The notes: generated from the letters alone by a model not told the origin. 64,000 bases of DNA from JAJPKK01 sp963781195 (GCA_963781195.1 CAWAEZ010000014.1:1-64000); one strand, 5' to 3'; positions 16,136 through 24,972 are shown, counted from the first letter of the stretch. Translations and numbers: made by a program.

Positions 16136-17566
16136 ATGTCTCTGGTCCAAGCGCCGCACGCCGAAGCGTCTCACGCCGACGCCGTCCACGCCCTGCTGCC
16201 CGCCGCCGGAGCGACGGCCAGCCTGGTCGCGTTCATCGACGGCCTGCGCTATGGCGACCTCGACGCCGAGGTTCGCCACTATGCGCGGCGGCATCTTCTC
16301 GACACGGTCGGCGTGATGATCTGCGGGGCCGCCGGCGACGTCGCGAACCGGGCGGAGCGGGCGGTGGCCGCGGTGCGCGCCGCCGGCCGCATTCCGGTGC
16401 CGGGGCGCACGCGCCGCGCCGACCTTCTCGACGCCGCCTTCCTCGGCGGCACCGCCGCCCATGGCATCGAGCTCGACGACGGCTACCGCCAGGGCTCGGT
16501 GCATCCCGGCTGCGCGGTCGTGCCCGCCGTGCTCTCCGCCGGCTACGCGCGCGGCGCCAGCGGCGCGGCGGTGATCGAAGCGGTGGTCGCGGGCTACGAG
16601 ACGACCGTCGCGCTGGCACGCGCCTGCCATCCCGACTTGCGCCAGCGCGGCTTTCATCCGACTGGCGCCTGCGCGGTGTTCGGCGCCGCGGCCGCCGTCG
16701 CCAGGCTGCATGGCCTCGCCGCACCGGCGATCGCCGATACGCTCGGCATCGCGGCGAGCAGCGCGGCCGGCCTGTTCGCGTTCGTCAATGGCGGCGCCGA
16801 CATCAAGCGGCTGCATGCCGGCCACGCTTCGCGAGAAGGACTGCAGGCGGCCCTCCTCGCCGCGGAAGGCGTGGCGGGGCCGCCGGACGTGATCGAGGCG
16901 CGCGACGGCTTCATGCAGGCGTTCGCGTTCGGCCGCATCGACCGCGCGCGGGCGATCGCGCTGCCGCCGACGGCTGCGTTCGGCATCACCGACTGCTACA
17001 TCAAGCCCTATGCCTGTTGCCGGCACATCCAGCCGGCCGTGGAGGCGCTCATTGGATTGTGCCGCGACGAGAATATCGTTCCGGAGGAGGTGAGGGCGAT
17101 CGAGGTCGATACCTACCGCATCGCCGCCGAGCACGCCCACACGGGCTGGGAGGACTACGCCAGCGCGCAATTGAGCTTCCCGTATCTGATCGGCCTCGCG
17201 CTGCGTTTCCGCGCCGTCCGGCTCGCGCATTTCGCCGACGAGACCCGCCGCGATCCGTCGTTCCACGACATCGCCCGCAAGCTGCGGGTGGTGGCGACGC
17301 GGGAGACCGACCAACTCTATCCTCAATTGCGCCCGGCGCGACTTACGGTGACGACATCCCGCGGCGTGTTTACGCGCGCGGCCGACGAAGCGCTCGGCTC
17401 CCGGCTCGTCCCGCTGGACGACGCGGGGCTCAGGGACAAGTTTCTCGAGCTCGTGGCGCCGGTGCTGTCGCCGGCGCGCGCCGCTGACCTGTGCGAACGG
17501 CTGTGGGCGATCGAGGCCTGCGCGGACATCCGCCCGGTGGTCGAGGCGGCGGCGAAAGAATCCTGA
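16136..17566 (+). CDS. MmgE/PrpD family protein
   Basis: This 476-residue protein is of the 2-methylcitrate dehydratase (PrpD)/iminodisuccinate epimerase/cis-aconitate decarboxylase superfamily. Landmarks are YARRHLLDTVGVMICGA, FLGGTAAHGIELDDGYRQ, SVHPGCAVVPAVLS, AGLFAFVNGGADIKRLHAG and FGITDCYIKPYACCRHIQPA. The last two carry the active-site Lys and His residues of the fold. Members act on small di- and tricarboxylates; the exact reaction is not predictable here, since no prpB, prpC or aconitase is adjacent. ATG 16136 (MSLVQAPHAEASHADAVH) is chosen because the upstream in-frame extension would read through the repeat element. AGGGAGG precedes it. It converges with the lectin-like gene and shares a terminator region. 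Confidence 0.85.
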   Translation: MSLVQAPHAEASHADAVHALLPAAGATASLVAFIDGLRYGDLDAEVRHYARRHLLDTVGVMICGAAGDVANRAERAVAAVRAAGRIPVPGRTRRADLLDAAFLGGTAAHGIELDDGYRQGSVHPGCAVVPAVLSAGYARGASGAAVIEAVVAGYETTVALARACHPDLRQRGFHPTGACAVFGAAAAVARLHGLAAPAIADTLGIAASSAAGLFAFVNGGADIKRLHAGHASREGLQAALLAAEGVAGPPDVIEARDGFMQAFAFGRIDRARAIALPPTAAFGITDCYIKPYACCRHIQPAVEALIGLCRDENIVPEEVRAIEVDTYRIAAEHAHTGWEDYASAQLSFPYLIGLALRFRAVRLAHFADETRRDPSFHDIARKLRVVATRETDQLYPQLRPARLTVTTSRGVFTRAADEALGSRLVPLDDAGLRDKFLELVAPVLSPARAADLCERLWAIEACADIRPVVEAAAKES

Positions 17567-17607
17567 ACACGTGAGCGCCGTGAGCGTGCGTGGATCGACG
17601 TCCTCGC

Positions 17608-17644
17608 AAAAAAAAAGCACGCCGGCCCGTCGGGACCGGCGTGC
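17608..17644 (-). terminator. Rho-independent terminator of the lectin-like gene
   Basis: On the minus strand a GC-rich stem (GCACGCCGG at 17644-17636 pairing with CCGGCGTGC at 17625-17617) is followed by a run of nine T (17616-17608). It begins 17 bases after the stop of the 17661-18320 gene. The opposing MmgE/PrpD gene ends 41 bases away, but on its strand the hairpin lacks a T run, so it acts mainly for the minus strand. Confidence 0.92.
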
Positions 17645-17660
17645 ACGAGAGGAGACCGCG

Positions 17661-18320
17661 TTACTGCGCGAAGCAGTAGAACAGGCCGGCGCCGCCGGTG
17701 GCGACGAGGCCGGGCTGCGTGCAGTCGCGCGACATGTGCGACGAGATGGGCGAGTGCTGGTAGACCGTGTCGGCGATGCCTTCGCGGTCGCTATGGCCGA
17801 GCATGGCGCTGCCGAAGGTGCTGCTCGTCCAGTTGTTGCAGGTGAGGTTGAGATTCGGCGGGAAGGCGCGGCCTTCGAGGGTCGAGCCGGTCAGCATGTC
17901 GTGCTGGTTCGGGGTGTCGCCGCGGACCTTGGTGGGCTCGCCCTTCTCGTTGAGGCCGTTCGCCTTGTTGATTTGCGAATTGGTGTGGAGATCCTCGACG
18001 TTCTTGGCGATCTCGACGCCCTTGGCGTTGTGCCACGGGCCGCTGCCGATGCGGTCGCGGGCATTGATGCCCGGGGCCGCCGGGGTCGAATTGGTGCTCA
18101 TATAGGCGTGCCAGGTCTTGCCGCCGGCGCCGACCGCCGCCGCGAGCTTCTGGCAGTGCGCGTCGGCCCCCGCGAGGCCGCCGAGGTCGCCGCCTTTGCC
18201 GGGGCCTTCGCTGGTGATGAAGAACGTCATGTTGTTCTGCTGGGCGTGCGAAACGCCCGACCAGCCCAGGGTGACGAGCGCTGCGGAGGCGAGGATCGAC
18301 AAACGCAAAGTCGTGTTCAT
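17661..18320 (-). CDS. Exported lectin-like protein (DUF1554-like), copy 1
   Basis: This 219-residue secreted protein has a signal peptide at residues 1-26 (LRLSILASAALVTLGWSGVSHA). The mature part has MTFFITSEGPGKGGDLGGLA then GADAHCQKLA, KTWHAYMSTN, ARDRIGSGPW, TCNNWTSSTFGSAMLGHSD and a C-terminal GLFYCFAQ. The GGLAGADxxCQ and CNNWTSS motifs are those of the DUF1554/C-type-lectin-like fold found in bacterial surface proteins. Four cysteines (in AHCQ, TCNN, DCTQ and FYCF) are shared with the neighbouring paralogue and probably form disulfides. The role is unknown; surface sugar binding is a guess. ATG 18320 has GGGAAGAAG upstream, and the gene ends at a strong terminator. Confidence 0.8.
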   Translation of the reverse strand: MNTTLRLSILASAALVTLGWSGVSHAQQNNMTFFITSEGPGKGGDLGGLAGADAHCQKLAAAVGAGGKTWHAYMSTNSTPAAPGINARDRIGSGPWHNAKGVEIAKNVEDLHTNSQINKANGLNEKGEPTKVRGDTPNQHDMLTGSTLEGRAFPPNLNLTCNNWTSSTFGSAMLGHSDREGIADTVYQHSPISSHMSRDCTQPGLVATGGAGLFYCFAQ

Positions 18321-18363
18321 GTCTTCTTCCCTTGGAATGTTTATCTGGGGTTCACGGTTGGGC

Positions 18364-19035
18364 TCACTGCGCGAAGCAGTAGAACAAGCCATTGCCGCCG
18401 GTGGCGACGAAGTCCGCTTGGGTGCAGCCGCGTGACTGGTGCGACGAATTCCAGGAATGGGCATAGTCGTTGTCTGCGAGGCCGGTGCGGTCGATATGGC
18501 CGAGCATGGCTTTGCCGAACTCGCTGCTCGACCAGTTGTTGCAGGTCATGTTGATGTTGCCCGGGAAGGCGCGGCCTTCGCGGTCCGAACCGGTCAGCGC
18601 GTCATGCCAGTTCGGCGTGAAGCCGACGCCGGAAATCCGCGTGCCGCGTTCGGTGATGGCGGTTTCGCTGGTGAGCTTGTTGTTGTTGCTGTGGAGGTCG
18701 TCGACGTTCTGGGCGACCGTCACGCCCTTGGCGTTCTGCCACGGCCCGCTGCCGATACGGTCGCGGGCATTGACGCCCTTGGCGGTCGGAAGCTCGGGCG
18801 AGCTCATGTAGGCGTGCCAGGTCTTGCCGCCGGCGCCGACCGTCGCCGCGAGTTGCTGACAATGGGCGTCCGCGCCAGCGAGCCCGCCGAGGTCGCCGCC
18901 CTTGCCGATCGGAGCGCTGGTGACGAAGAAAGTCATGTTCGGCGCCTGGGGCGCCGGCTGCGCCTGCGCGCCGCTCACGCCGAGCAGCAACCCGGCTGCC
19001 GACGCCAGCATCGAAATACGGAACGCTCTTTCCAT
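18364..19035 (-). CDS. Exported lectin-like protein (DUF1554-like), copy 2
   Basis: This is the paralogue of the next gene, 223 residues, with a signal peptide at residues 1-26 (FRISMLASAAGLLLGVSGAQA). It shares long blocks: GKGGDLGGLAGADAHCQQLA, KTWHAYMSS, NARDRIGSGPW, NAKGV, LTGSDREGRAFPGN, CNNWSSSEFGKAMLGHIDR, ATGGNGLFYCFAQ. By eye more than half the residues match, pointing to a tandem duplication followed by divergence, mostly in the first 45 mature residues and the middle loop. It lies 43 bases upstream of copy 1 on the same strand, so the pair is probably one transcript ended by the terminator at 17608-17644. ATG 19035 has GGGAGG nearby upstream. Confidence 0.8.
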   Translation of the reverse strand: MERAFRISMLASAAGLLLGVSGAQAQPAPQAPNMTFFVTSAPIGKGGDLGGLAGADAHCQQLAATVGAGGKTWHAYMSSPELPTAKGVNARDRIGSGPWQNAKGVTVAQNVDDLHSNNNKLTSETAITERGTRISGVGFTPNWHDALTGSDREGRAFPGNINMTCNNWSSSEFGKAMLGHIDRTGLADNDYAHSWNSSHQSRGCTQADFVATGGNGLFYCFAQ

Positions 19036-19364
19036 CTGTGGTCCTCCCATTTGGCTCGCTGCATTGCGAGATGTTGAACCGGCATCGCGGCCTTGCGACC
19101 GCGTCCCATTGCCGATGGCGCCGTACGCTGTGCGGTGCCGGTCTGCTCGCATCGTTTGAGCGCGGCAGAGAAACACATCTGGTTTTTTGCCACAATAGGC
19201 GGGCGGCCGATTGGTGTTGCTTGGAACGCGCGCCGGGCCCTGCCGCTTTTTCGCGCAGCCATCCGCATTTCGTTCTTACGCCGACCGTCCGTGTCGGCGT
19301 TTCCATTTCCGCACCGATGGCGAACGGATAGCATCCGGGCGCACTCGACTGATGGGAGGGTTCC

Positions 19365-20273
19365 GTGCCCCGCTGGCGACCTGTTGCGCTCATCGCCGGC
19401 CTCGTCGCGATCGCCTATGCGCTCGGTGCGTGGTCGCAGGCGCGGCACTGGCAACCGGCGGCGGCGCTGACGCGGGCCGGCGAGACGGTGGTGCGCTGGG
19501 TCGGTCGCCGGCCGCCGCCGGACACCGGAAACGACGGTTCGGACCGTGAAGCGGTCCCGTGCCCGGCCGCCGGCGAGCGCACCATGGTCGCACTGGTATT
19601 GGGCCAGTCCCACGGGGCCAATCAGGTGCGCGCGCATTATGTGGGCGGCCCCGGCGTCTACAACTATCTGCGCGGCCGCTGCTTTGCCGCGGTCGATCCG
19701 CTGCTGGGCACCGGCGGCGATCGCGGCAACATCTGGACCCTGATCGGAAACGGGCTGGTGGCGCAGAAAGAGTTCGACGCCGTCGTCCTGGCGACCATCG
19801 CGATCGGCGGCACCAGCGTCGCGCAATGGGCGCCGGGCGGCAACCTGTACGGGCACCTGCTCGGCGCGGTCAATGCCATCGAGCTCACCTATCGGATCAC
19901 CCATGTCTTCATCCAGCTGGGCGAGACCGACCTCGTCGTGCACACCACGACGGACGACTACGCCCGCCAGCTCACCGAGGTGATCGCGGCGCTGCGGCAG
20001 CGCGGGGTCGGCGCACCGATCTTCGTCGCCATCGAATCCGGCTACTGCGACGGCACGGAGAAGCCGCCGCGTCCCGACAATCCGGTGGTGGAGGCGCAGC
20101 GCCGGGTGATCGCGGCGGAGCAGGGCGTGTATCCCGGACCGGACATGGATGCGGTGCTCCACATACCGGCGGACCGCTATGACGGCTGCCACATGTCGGC
20201 TTCAGGGGCCGCCAAGCTCGCACCGCTATGGATCCAGGCGATCGCCACGCCGGCCAAGGCGCCGCCGCGATAG
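19365..20273 (+). CDS. SGNH-type hydrolase (sialate O-acetylesterase-like), membrane-anchored or exported
   Basis: This 302-residue protein opens with a hydrophobic segment (VALIAGLVAIAYALGAW, residues 7-23), then an SGNH-fold esterase domain. The nucleophile serine lies in LVLGQSHGAN (as in SASA-type carbohydrate esterases), the oxyanion Gly/Asn blocks are IAIGGTSVAQWAPGG and VFIQLGETDL, and the catalytic Asp/His lie in DRYDGCHMS near the C-terminus. Such enzymes remove acetyl groups from cell-envelope or environmental polysaccharides. The start codon at 19365 is GTG, preceded by GGGAGG. It is divergent from the lectin-like pair to its left. Which sugar it acts on cannot be told. Confidence 0.75.
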   Translation: MPRWRPVALIAGLVAIAYALGAWSQARHWQPAAALTRAGETVVRWVGRRPPPDTGNDGSDREAVPCPAAGERTMVALVLGQSHGANQVRAHYVGGPGVYNYLRGRCFAAVDPLLGTGGDRGNIWTLIGNGLVAQKEFDAVVLATIAIGGTSVAQWAPGGNLYGHLLGAVNAIELTYRITHVFIQLGETDLVVHTTTDDYARQLTEVIAALRQRGVGAPIFVAIESGYCDGTEKPPRPDNPVVEAQRRVIAAEQGVYPGPDMDAVLHIPADRYDGCHMSASGAAKLAPLWIQAIATPAKAPPR

Positions 20274-20339
20274 GTCAAGATCGAAGGAAAGGATCGGGGG
20301 AATGAATGGGAGCCTGGAACGTGCGCCTGCGGGCGACGC

Positions 20340-20660
20340 TCACCACGGTCCGCCGCGCTTCCAGTCGTTCTTCCAGCCGGTCAGCTTGCCGTTGCGGAAC
20401 TGCAGCCACAGCTGCCGGTCATAGGTGAACAGGCTCGGAATGAGGGTCGACCGCTCGGCGTAGTAGACTTCGTTGCCGGCGCTGCCAGAAACGTGCACGA
20501 GCGGGGCACCCAGCGCCGTCGAAGCCACTGCGGGAGTCATGCCGAATTCGAGAGGAATGGCGTCGGTGCGAACATCGTTCCAGGGGCAATTGGAGAACCA
20601 CGCAATGCAGCCCCACACCACCGCCTGCCGCCATTGCTGCGTCCCGCGCATTGGCTTCAC
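20340..20660 (-). CDS. Small exported or membrane-linked protein of unknown function
   Basis: This protein of about 106 residues has a short N-terminal hydrophobic stretch (AVVWGCIAWFSNC) that may act as signal or anchor. It then has a small globular domain with GMTPAVASTALGAPLVHV and LWLQFRNGKLTGWKNDW. The GMTxxxAxxxLGxP motif followed by a strand ending GKLxxW resembles the BamE/SmpA fold of small envelope proteins, but the match is weak. Start is GTG 20660, or ATG 20651 three codons in; both have G-rich sequence upstream. It converges with the SGNH hydrolase gene (67 bases between stops). Confidence 0.6.
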   Translation of the reverse strand: MKPMRGTQQWRQAVVWGCIAWFSNCPWNDVRTDAIPLEFGMTPAVASTALGAPLVHVSGSAGNEVYYAERSTLIPSLFTYDRQLWLQFRNGKLTGWKNDWKRGGPW

Positions 20661-20807
20661 CCCATCCCGTTGAGCCCCGCTCCATGGTGCGGGAGCGGGT
20701 GCGTCCAGTCAATCCGGCCGCGGGCGAACCCGACCCATGGGGAGGTCCAGTGGTTGCAGCGGGAACGCGGCAGCCGGAAGCGTCGCCGCTTCCGGCTGCC
20801 GGGTACG

Positions 20808-21941
20808 TCAGTGGGCGACGCTCGCCGTCGTTTCCGGCCCTCGCGGCCACACCACGACCTTGGTGCCGACCTGCACCCGGCTGTAGAGGTCGGAGATGTC
20901 GTCGTTGGTGAGCCGGATGCAGCCCGACGAGACGAAGGTGCCGATGGTCGACGGCTGATTGGTGCCGTGGATGCGGTAGAGCGTGTTGCCGAGGTAGAGC
21001 GCGCGTGCGCCCAGCGGGTTGCTCTCGCCGCCGGCCATGAAGCGGGGCAGGTAGGGCTGGCGCTCGATCATTTCCTTGGGCGGATGCCAGTCCGGCCATT
21101 CCGACATGCGGCTGATGCGCTCTCGACCGGCCCAGGTGAAGCCTTCGCGGCCGACGCCGATGCCATAACGGATCGCCTTGCCGTTGCCCATCACGAGGTA
21201 GAGGTAGGTGTTCGGCGTGTCGACGATCAGGGTGCCGGAGGGCTCCTTGGTCTGGAGATCGACCAACTGACGGCGGAACTGCGCCGGCAGTTCCTTAGGC
21301 TTGCCCACCTCGGGCTGATAGTCCGCCGGCAGTCCGGCATAGCCGTTCGGCTGGGCGCTGGGCGGCTGGGTAGCGGGCGGCTGGGACGCGAGACCATAGC
21401 TGGGGGCCGGCGTGCCGTATCCCGGCTGCGGAGCAGCATAGCCCGGAGCGGGCTGTTGAGTGCCATAGCCTGACGGAGGCGCCGCAGCGACGCCCGGAGC
21501 AACGACTTCGCCCGGCGGCCGCGCCGTCGTGCCGTATCCGTATTCCTGCCGCGGCGGCTCCTGATACTGCGGCGCTGCCTGGTACTGCGGCGATGCCTGG
21601 TACTGCGGACCAGCGTCCGCGCCGGCCGGCGGCGGCAGGGCATCCTGCTGGACCACCGAAGGCGGCCGCGGCGTGCCGTCATTCTGATATCCGGACGGCC
21701 GGCCATAGGGCCCCGGCGCCGGCAGGACGTCGTCGTCGTTCTCAACGAGTTGACGCCCGCGATATCCCGGCTGAACCGGAACGTAGCCCGGCGGCGGCGC
21801 CGTGCCGGCCGGCACCAGCACCGTTCCCGGAGGATACGCCGGCTGGCCGTAGCCGGGCTGGGCTGGGTAATACTGGGCATGGACGACGCCCGTCATCCCC
21901 ACCATTGCCAACAGGCTTGCTGCGATTACGCGTGAATTCAT
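20808..21941 (-). CDS. L,D-transpeptidase (YkuD domain), Pro/Gln-rich N-terminal half
   Basis: This 377-residue exported enzyme cross-links peptidoglycan at meso-diaminopimelate residues or attaches proteins to it. The signal peptide is residues 1-22 (NSRVIAASLLAMVGMTGVVHA). Residues 23-220 are a disordered Pro/Gln/Tyr/Gly-rich region with short repeats (YQASPQYQAAPQYQEPP, several GYGTxxP units), probably a spacer through the periplasm. The YkuD domain follows: LIVDTPNTYLYLVMGNGKAI, GREGFTWAGRERISRM, and the catalytic motif HGTNQPSTIGTFVSSGCIRL with His and the nucleophilic Cys. ATG 21941 directly begins the signal peptide. The gene stands alone. Confidence 0.92.
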   Translation of the reverse strand: MNSRVIAASLLAMVGMTGVVHAQYYPAQPGYGQPAYPPGTVLVPAGTAPPPGYVPVQPGYRGRQLVENDDDVLPAPGPYGRPSGYQNDGTPRPPSVVQQDALPPPAGADAGPQYQASPQYQAAPQYQEPPRQEYGYGTTARPPGEVVAPGVAAAPPSGYGTQQPAPGYAAPQPGYGTPAPSYGLASQPPATQPPSAQPNGYAGLPADYQPEVGKPKELPAQFRRQLVDLQTKEPSGTLIVDTPNTYLYLVMGNGKAIRYGIGVGREGFTWAGRERISRMSEWPDWHPPKEMIERQPYLPRFMAGGESNPLGARALYLGNTLYRIHGTNQPSTIGTFVSSGCIRLTNDDISDLYSRVQVGTKVVVWPRGPETTASVAH

Positions 21942-22170
21942 GTCCCACATCCCCCGGGATGACTCCCACAACTCTTGTAAATCAGATAGGGCAGGAACAA
22001 GGCGAAAAAACAGTAAAGACCGGCAGCAAAATAAGGAATTGCCTCACGCCGGAGCGGGCCGAAGAGCCGGTCCGCCAGCCCTAACGTGCTATCGCTTCAC
22101 GCTGAATTCGCGAGTTCCTGCGGACCGGGACCCTGCCGGTGCGAAACTGCATGGGTGCCGGCGCAGACCT

Positions 22171-22533
22171 TCAGCCCGGCAGTTCCTCGATGCCGTCGAC
22201 GCGGTCGGGATAGAACGCCATGTAGCCGGTGATTTCGGCCACGTCGGGGCGCGGCGTCTCGTAGCTCCAGATCGCGTTCTCCGCGGTCCGGCCCTCGACC
22301 TTGATCGAGTAGTAGGAGGCGTCGCCCTTGTAGGGGCAGTGGCTGCTGCGCGCGGTGCGTTCGAGAAGCGTCATGTCGACGTCCTCGCGCGGAATGTAGA
22401 GGACCGGCCGGTACGACGCCTCGCGCAGCGACAGCGCCCGCGTGGTGTCGGCGACGGTGTGCCCGGCGAGGCGCACGCGCACACGCGCCGCCGCCGGCGT
22501 AATCGAGATCGGATGATCGGCAGTTCCGGCCAT
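22171..22533 (-). CDS. DUF427 domain protein
   Basis: This 120-residue single-domain protein matches DUF427: VRVRLAGHTVADTTRALSL, then YRPVLYIPREDVDMTLLE, then the signature SSHCPYKGDASYYSI, and WSYETPRPDVAEITGYMAFY with a C-terminal DRVDGIE. The family is small, cytosolic and of unknown biochemical role. The conserved HCPYKG cysteine and histidine suggest a binding site. Length is normal. It is a lone minus-strand gene between the L,D-transpeptidase and the DUF3551 pair. Confidence 0.88.
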   Translation of the reverse strand: MAGTADHPISITPAAARVRVRLAGHTVADTTRALSLREASYRPVLYIPREDVDMTLLERTARSSHCPYKGDASYYSIKVEGRTAENAIWSYETPRPDVAEITGYMAFYPDRVDGIEELPG

Positions 22534-22613
22534 GGCTCACCTCTGTGCGTGCGTCTTTCTCGTGTCTCACTTGCGCGTCTCAGTTAAGCATCGCCTCGCC
22601 GTTATGCACTGCC

Positions 22614-22931
22614 TCACCGGCGGTGGGTGCGGCCTCTGCCCGTTCCGGGATCGGGGCCGCGGTAGAACGGGCTGCGCTCGCAATAGCCGCCAATGCCCAC
22701 CATGGTTCTCATGCAGGTTTCATAGTTGGAGTAGTAGCAGGCATAGCCGCCGATGTTGCGCGGGTACACCGCGCACCAAGGGTAGGAATAGGCCGATTGA
22801 GCCCGCGCGTTCGATCCGCCTGCGATCAGCACAACGCCAATCCCGAGCATCAGGACGGCGCACCGAAAAACAACGCTTCGGCCGGGCCGCTGCAAACGGT
22901 GGTGGTTGCGGTCGTGGTCGATCGAGATCAT
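22614..22931 (-). CDS. DUF3551 small exported protein, copy A
   Basis: This 105-residue protein has a positively charged N-terminus, a signal-like hydrophobic segment (FRCAVLMLGIGVVLIAGGS, about residues 22-40) and a short Cys/Tyr-rich mature part: YSYPWCAVYPRNIGGYACYY, then CMRTMVGIGGYCERSPFY. The YPWCA...GG..CYF/Y...C......G.GGYC pattern defines DUF3551, small secreted proteins numerous in Bradyrhizobiaceae and of unknown function. Four cysteines suggest two disulfides. A second copy is encoded just upstream on the same strand. Confidence 0.8.
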   Translation of the reverse strand: MISIDHDRNHHRLQRPGRSVVFRCAVLMLGIGVVLIAGGSNARAQSAYSYPWCAVYPRNIGGYACYYSNYETCMRTMVGIGGYCERSPFYRGPDPGTGRGRTHRR

Positions 22932-23007
22932 GTCCGAGCTTTCGTTGGACTACCGAGCCTACGTGGACCATTCGAGCCGACGTTGGACTACCGATCCGAG
23001 CCTTCGG

Positions 23008-23307
23008 CTAAGAGTGCCGCCGCCGCGATCCGGCCGCTCCCGGCTGATAATAGGGGCTCTGGAAACAGTAGCCGCCGATGCCGGAGACCGTGGCCTGGCA
23101 CTGCGCATAACTGGTGAAGTAGCAGCTCGTTCCGCCCATCCGGGTGTAGTACTTCGCGCACCATGGATAGGAATAGGCCGAACGCGCAGCCGCAGGCGTG
23201 GTGGAAACCGTGACGACAGCGGTCGTCGCGATGGCGGCGGCGATCGCTGCGGCAATGGCCGCGCAGCGGATGGGCAAGCGGTTAGGCAAACGGATCGATG
23301 ATTGCAT
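23008..23307 (-). CDS. DUF3551 small exported protein, copy B
   Basis: This protein of about 99 residues has an unusually Ala/Ile/Thr-rich signal segment (IRCAAIAAAIAAAIATTAVV) followed by YSYPWCAKYYTRMGGTSCYF and CQATVSGIGGYCFQSPYY. It shares the four-cysteine DUF3551 pattern with the next gene, 76 bases downstream. ATG 23307 is chosen over ATG 23310 because it sits five bases from GGGAGG; the two adjacent ATG codons make the choice minor. The function is unknown. Confidence 0.78.
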   Translation of the reverse strand: MQSSIRLPNRLPIRCAAIAAAIAAAIATTAVVTVSTTPAAARSAYSYPWCAKYYTRMGGTSCYFTSYAQCQATVSGIGGYCFQSPYYQPGAAGSRRRHS

Positions 23308-23442
23308 CATGGCCTCCCGTGATCCTCCCCCGCGCGCCATCCTATCTCATTCCCGAAAGTCGACAAACCACGGCTGCGGCGGCGCGGCGTCACATCCGGG
23401 ACTCTGGCGCGCCACCGCGGACCTGGAGAACGGCCGTCCGCG

Positions 23443-24972
23443 TCATTCGAACCTGACGGACTTGTCGAGATAGAACTGCCGCATTGCCGGACGGTAGCGG
23501 TCCATCGTCTCCTTGTTGAGGTCGAGGGGTGGCTTGGCGTCGGGCGGCAGCACCGCGAAATACTTCATCTCCGACGTCGCGCGTTCGAAGTCGGCCCGCG
23601 CCGCGGCGACAAGTTCCGGGCGCGTGAGAAGATCGAGGATGGTCCCCGCCAGAACCTTCGAGCCGGCGATCATCCCCTTGTGCGCGATCGTGCTCGTCGG
23701 CGTCACGGCGGCCTGCCAGTTGTGATAGCCGATCCCCGGCACGCTGCCGGGAAAGTTCAGTACGGCGCTCGGCACCACCCAGGTGACGTCGCCATTGTCG
23801 TTCGACGATGCCGACTGCGGACGCTGGCCGAGCGGCGTCGTCGCGGTTTTCAACCCGATCGACTTTGCACCCATGGCGGTTTGGAACTTGCGGGCGAAGG
23901 CCTGCTCCTCCTCGCTCCACTTGGGCATGCCGACGGTCTCGATGTTCGCCTGGACCACCTCGGCGATCGGCTTGAGGCCGAGCTGCGGCCACGCCGCGGC
24001 GTCGATCTTGTAGTCCCAGGTGGTGCCCGTCATCAGCGCGGCTCCGTCCGCGATCTTGACGAGCTTGTCGAAGGTTTCCTTGGCGGCGGGCATGTCGGCG
24101 TCGCGCACGAACCACCAGATCTGTCCGGTGTCGGCGATGATGTTGGGCTGCACGCCGCCGGCGGTGATGGCGCGGTGGGCCCGGTAGGTCGGGTGGAGGT
24201 GCTCGCGCAGCTTGTCGAAGCCGATGTCCATCAGCTCGACGGCATCGACCGCGTCCTTGCCGTTCCACGGATCGACCGCGCCATGCGCCGACTTGCCGTG
24301 GAAGTTGAACTTCGCGCTGATGGCGGCGTAGTTCATGAGGCCGTAGCCGGCGGCGAAGCCGTCGCCGATGTGCAGGAGAACGGCGACGTCGGCATCCTTG
24401 TAGAGCCCGGCCCGCACGAGAAACGGCCGGCTCACGATCTGCTCCTCGGCCGGTCCGAACGAGATCGCGACGCTGCCGGGAATGTTGTAGCGCTCCATCG
24501 CCTGCTTGACCGCGTAGGCCGCCCCGATCGCGACGCCCGCATGGGTGTTGTGGCCTTCCATGTGGCCGGGGGCGCCGCTGACCAGCGGCGCGTGGTCGAT
24601 GTTCAGCGGCGCCTGCGAGCCGCCGGGCAGCGCATCGATCTCCGAGACGATGACGATTTGCGGCTTGCCGGTGCCCCAGTGGGCCCAGATGTTGGTGTTC
24701 ATCCCGGCGGTGCCGGTTTCGACGGTGAAGCCGATCGATTCGAGCACGCCCTTGACGAATTTCGAGCTCTCGATCTCCTGCATCCCGAGCTCGCCGAAAT
24801 AGAACACGGTGTCGCCGATGGTGGTGATCTGGTCGGCATTGCGATCGATCGCCTGAAAGGCGAACGTCTTGCGCGCATCGGCCTGTGCCGGGGTCTGGGC
24901 GGTTGCGGGACCGGCGAGGAGGCCGACGCAAACGGCGGCGGTCGCCATGGATTGCAGGTGTCTACGGGTCAT
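23443..24972 (-). CDS. Exported M20-family amidohydrolase, AbgB-like
   Basis: This 509-residue metallopeptidase-fold hydrolase is related to AbgB, the catalytic-type subunit that cleaves p-aminobenzoyl-glutamate. Unlike E. coli AbgB it has a signal peptide (residues 1-25, SMATAAVCVGLLAGPATA). Metal-site motifs are GHMEGHNTHAGVAIGAAYAV, FGPAEEQIVSRPFLVRAGLY, LLHIGDG, FHGKSAHGAVDPWNGKDAVD (dimerisation-domain loop), and a late TIAHKGMIAGSKVLAG. The C-terminal extension DLNKETMDRYRPAMRQFYL is typical of the AbgB branch. Export implies a periplasmic amide or N-acyl amino acid substrate. It is divergent from another M20 enzyme starting at 25189, the two sharing a 216-base promoter region. Confidence 0.85.
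   Translation of the reverse strand: MTRRHLQSMATAAVCVGLLAGPATAQTPAQADARKTFAFQAIDRNADQITTIGDTVFYFGELGMQEIESSKFVKGVLESIGFTVETGTAGMNTNIWAHWGTGKPQIVIVSEIDALPGGSQAPLNIDHAPLVSGAPGHMEGHNTHAGVAIGAAYAVKQAMERYNIPGSVAISFGPAEEQIVSRPFLVRAGLYKDADVAVLLHIGDGFAAGYGLMNYAAISAKFNFHGKSAHGAVDPWNGKDAVDAVELMDIGFDKLREHLHPTYRAHRAITAGGVQPNIIADTGQIWWFVRDADMPAAKETFDKLVKIADGAALMTGTTWDYKIDAAAWPQLGLKPIAEVVQANIETVGMPKWSEEEQAFARKFQTAMGAKSIGLKTATTPLGQRPQSASSNDNGDVTWVVPSAVLNFPGSVPGIGYHNWQAAVTPTSTIAHKGMIAGSKVLAGTILDLLTRPELVAAARADFERATSEMKYFAVLPPDAKPPLDLNKETMDRYRPAMRQFYLDKSVRFE

Noticed and set aside
16270..16720. Arg/Pro-rich frames opposite the MmgE/PrpD gene
   Set aside because: They are shadows created by high GC at third codon positions; no start signals or family features were seen.
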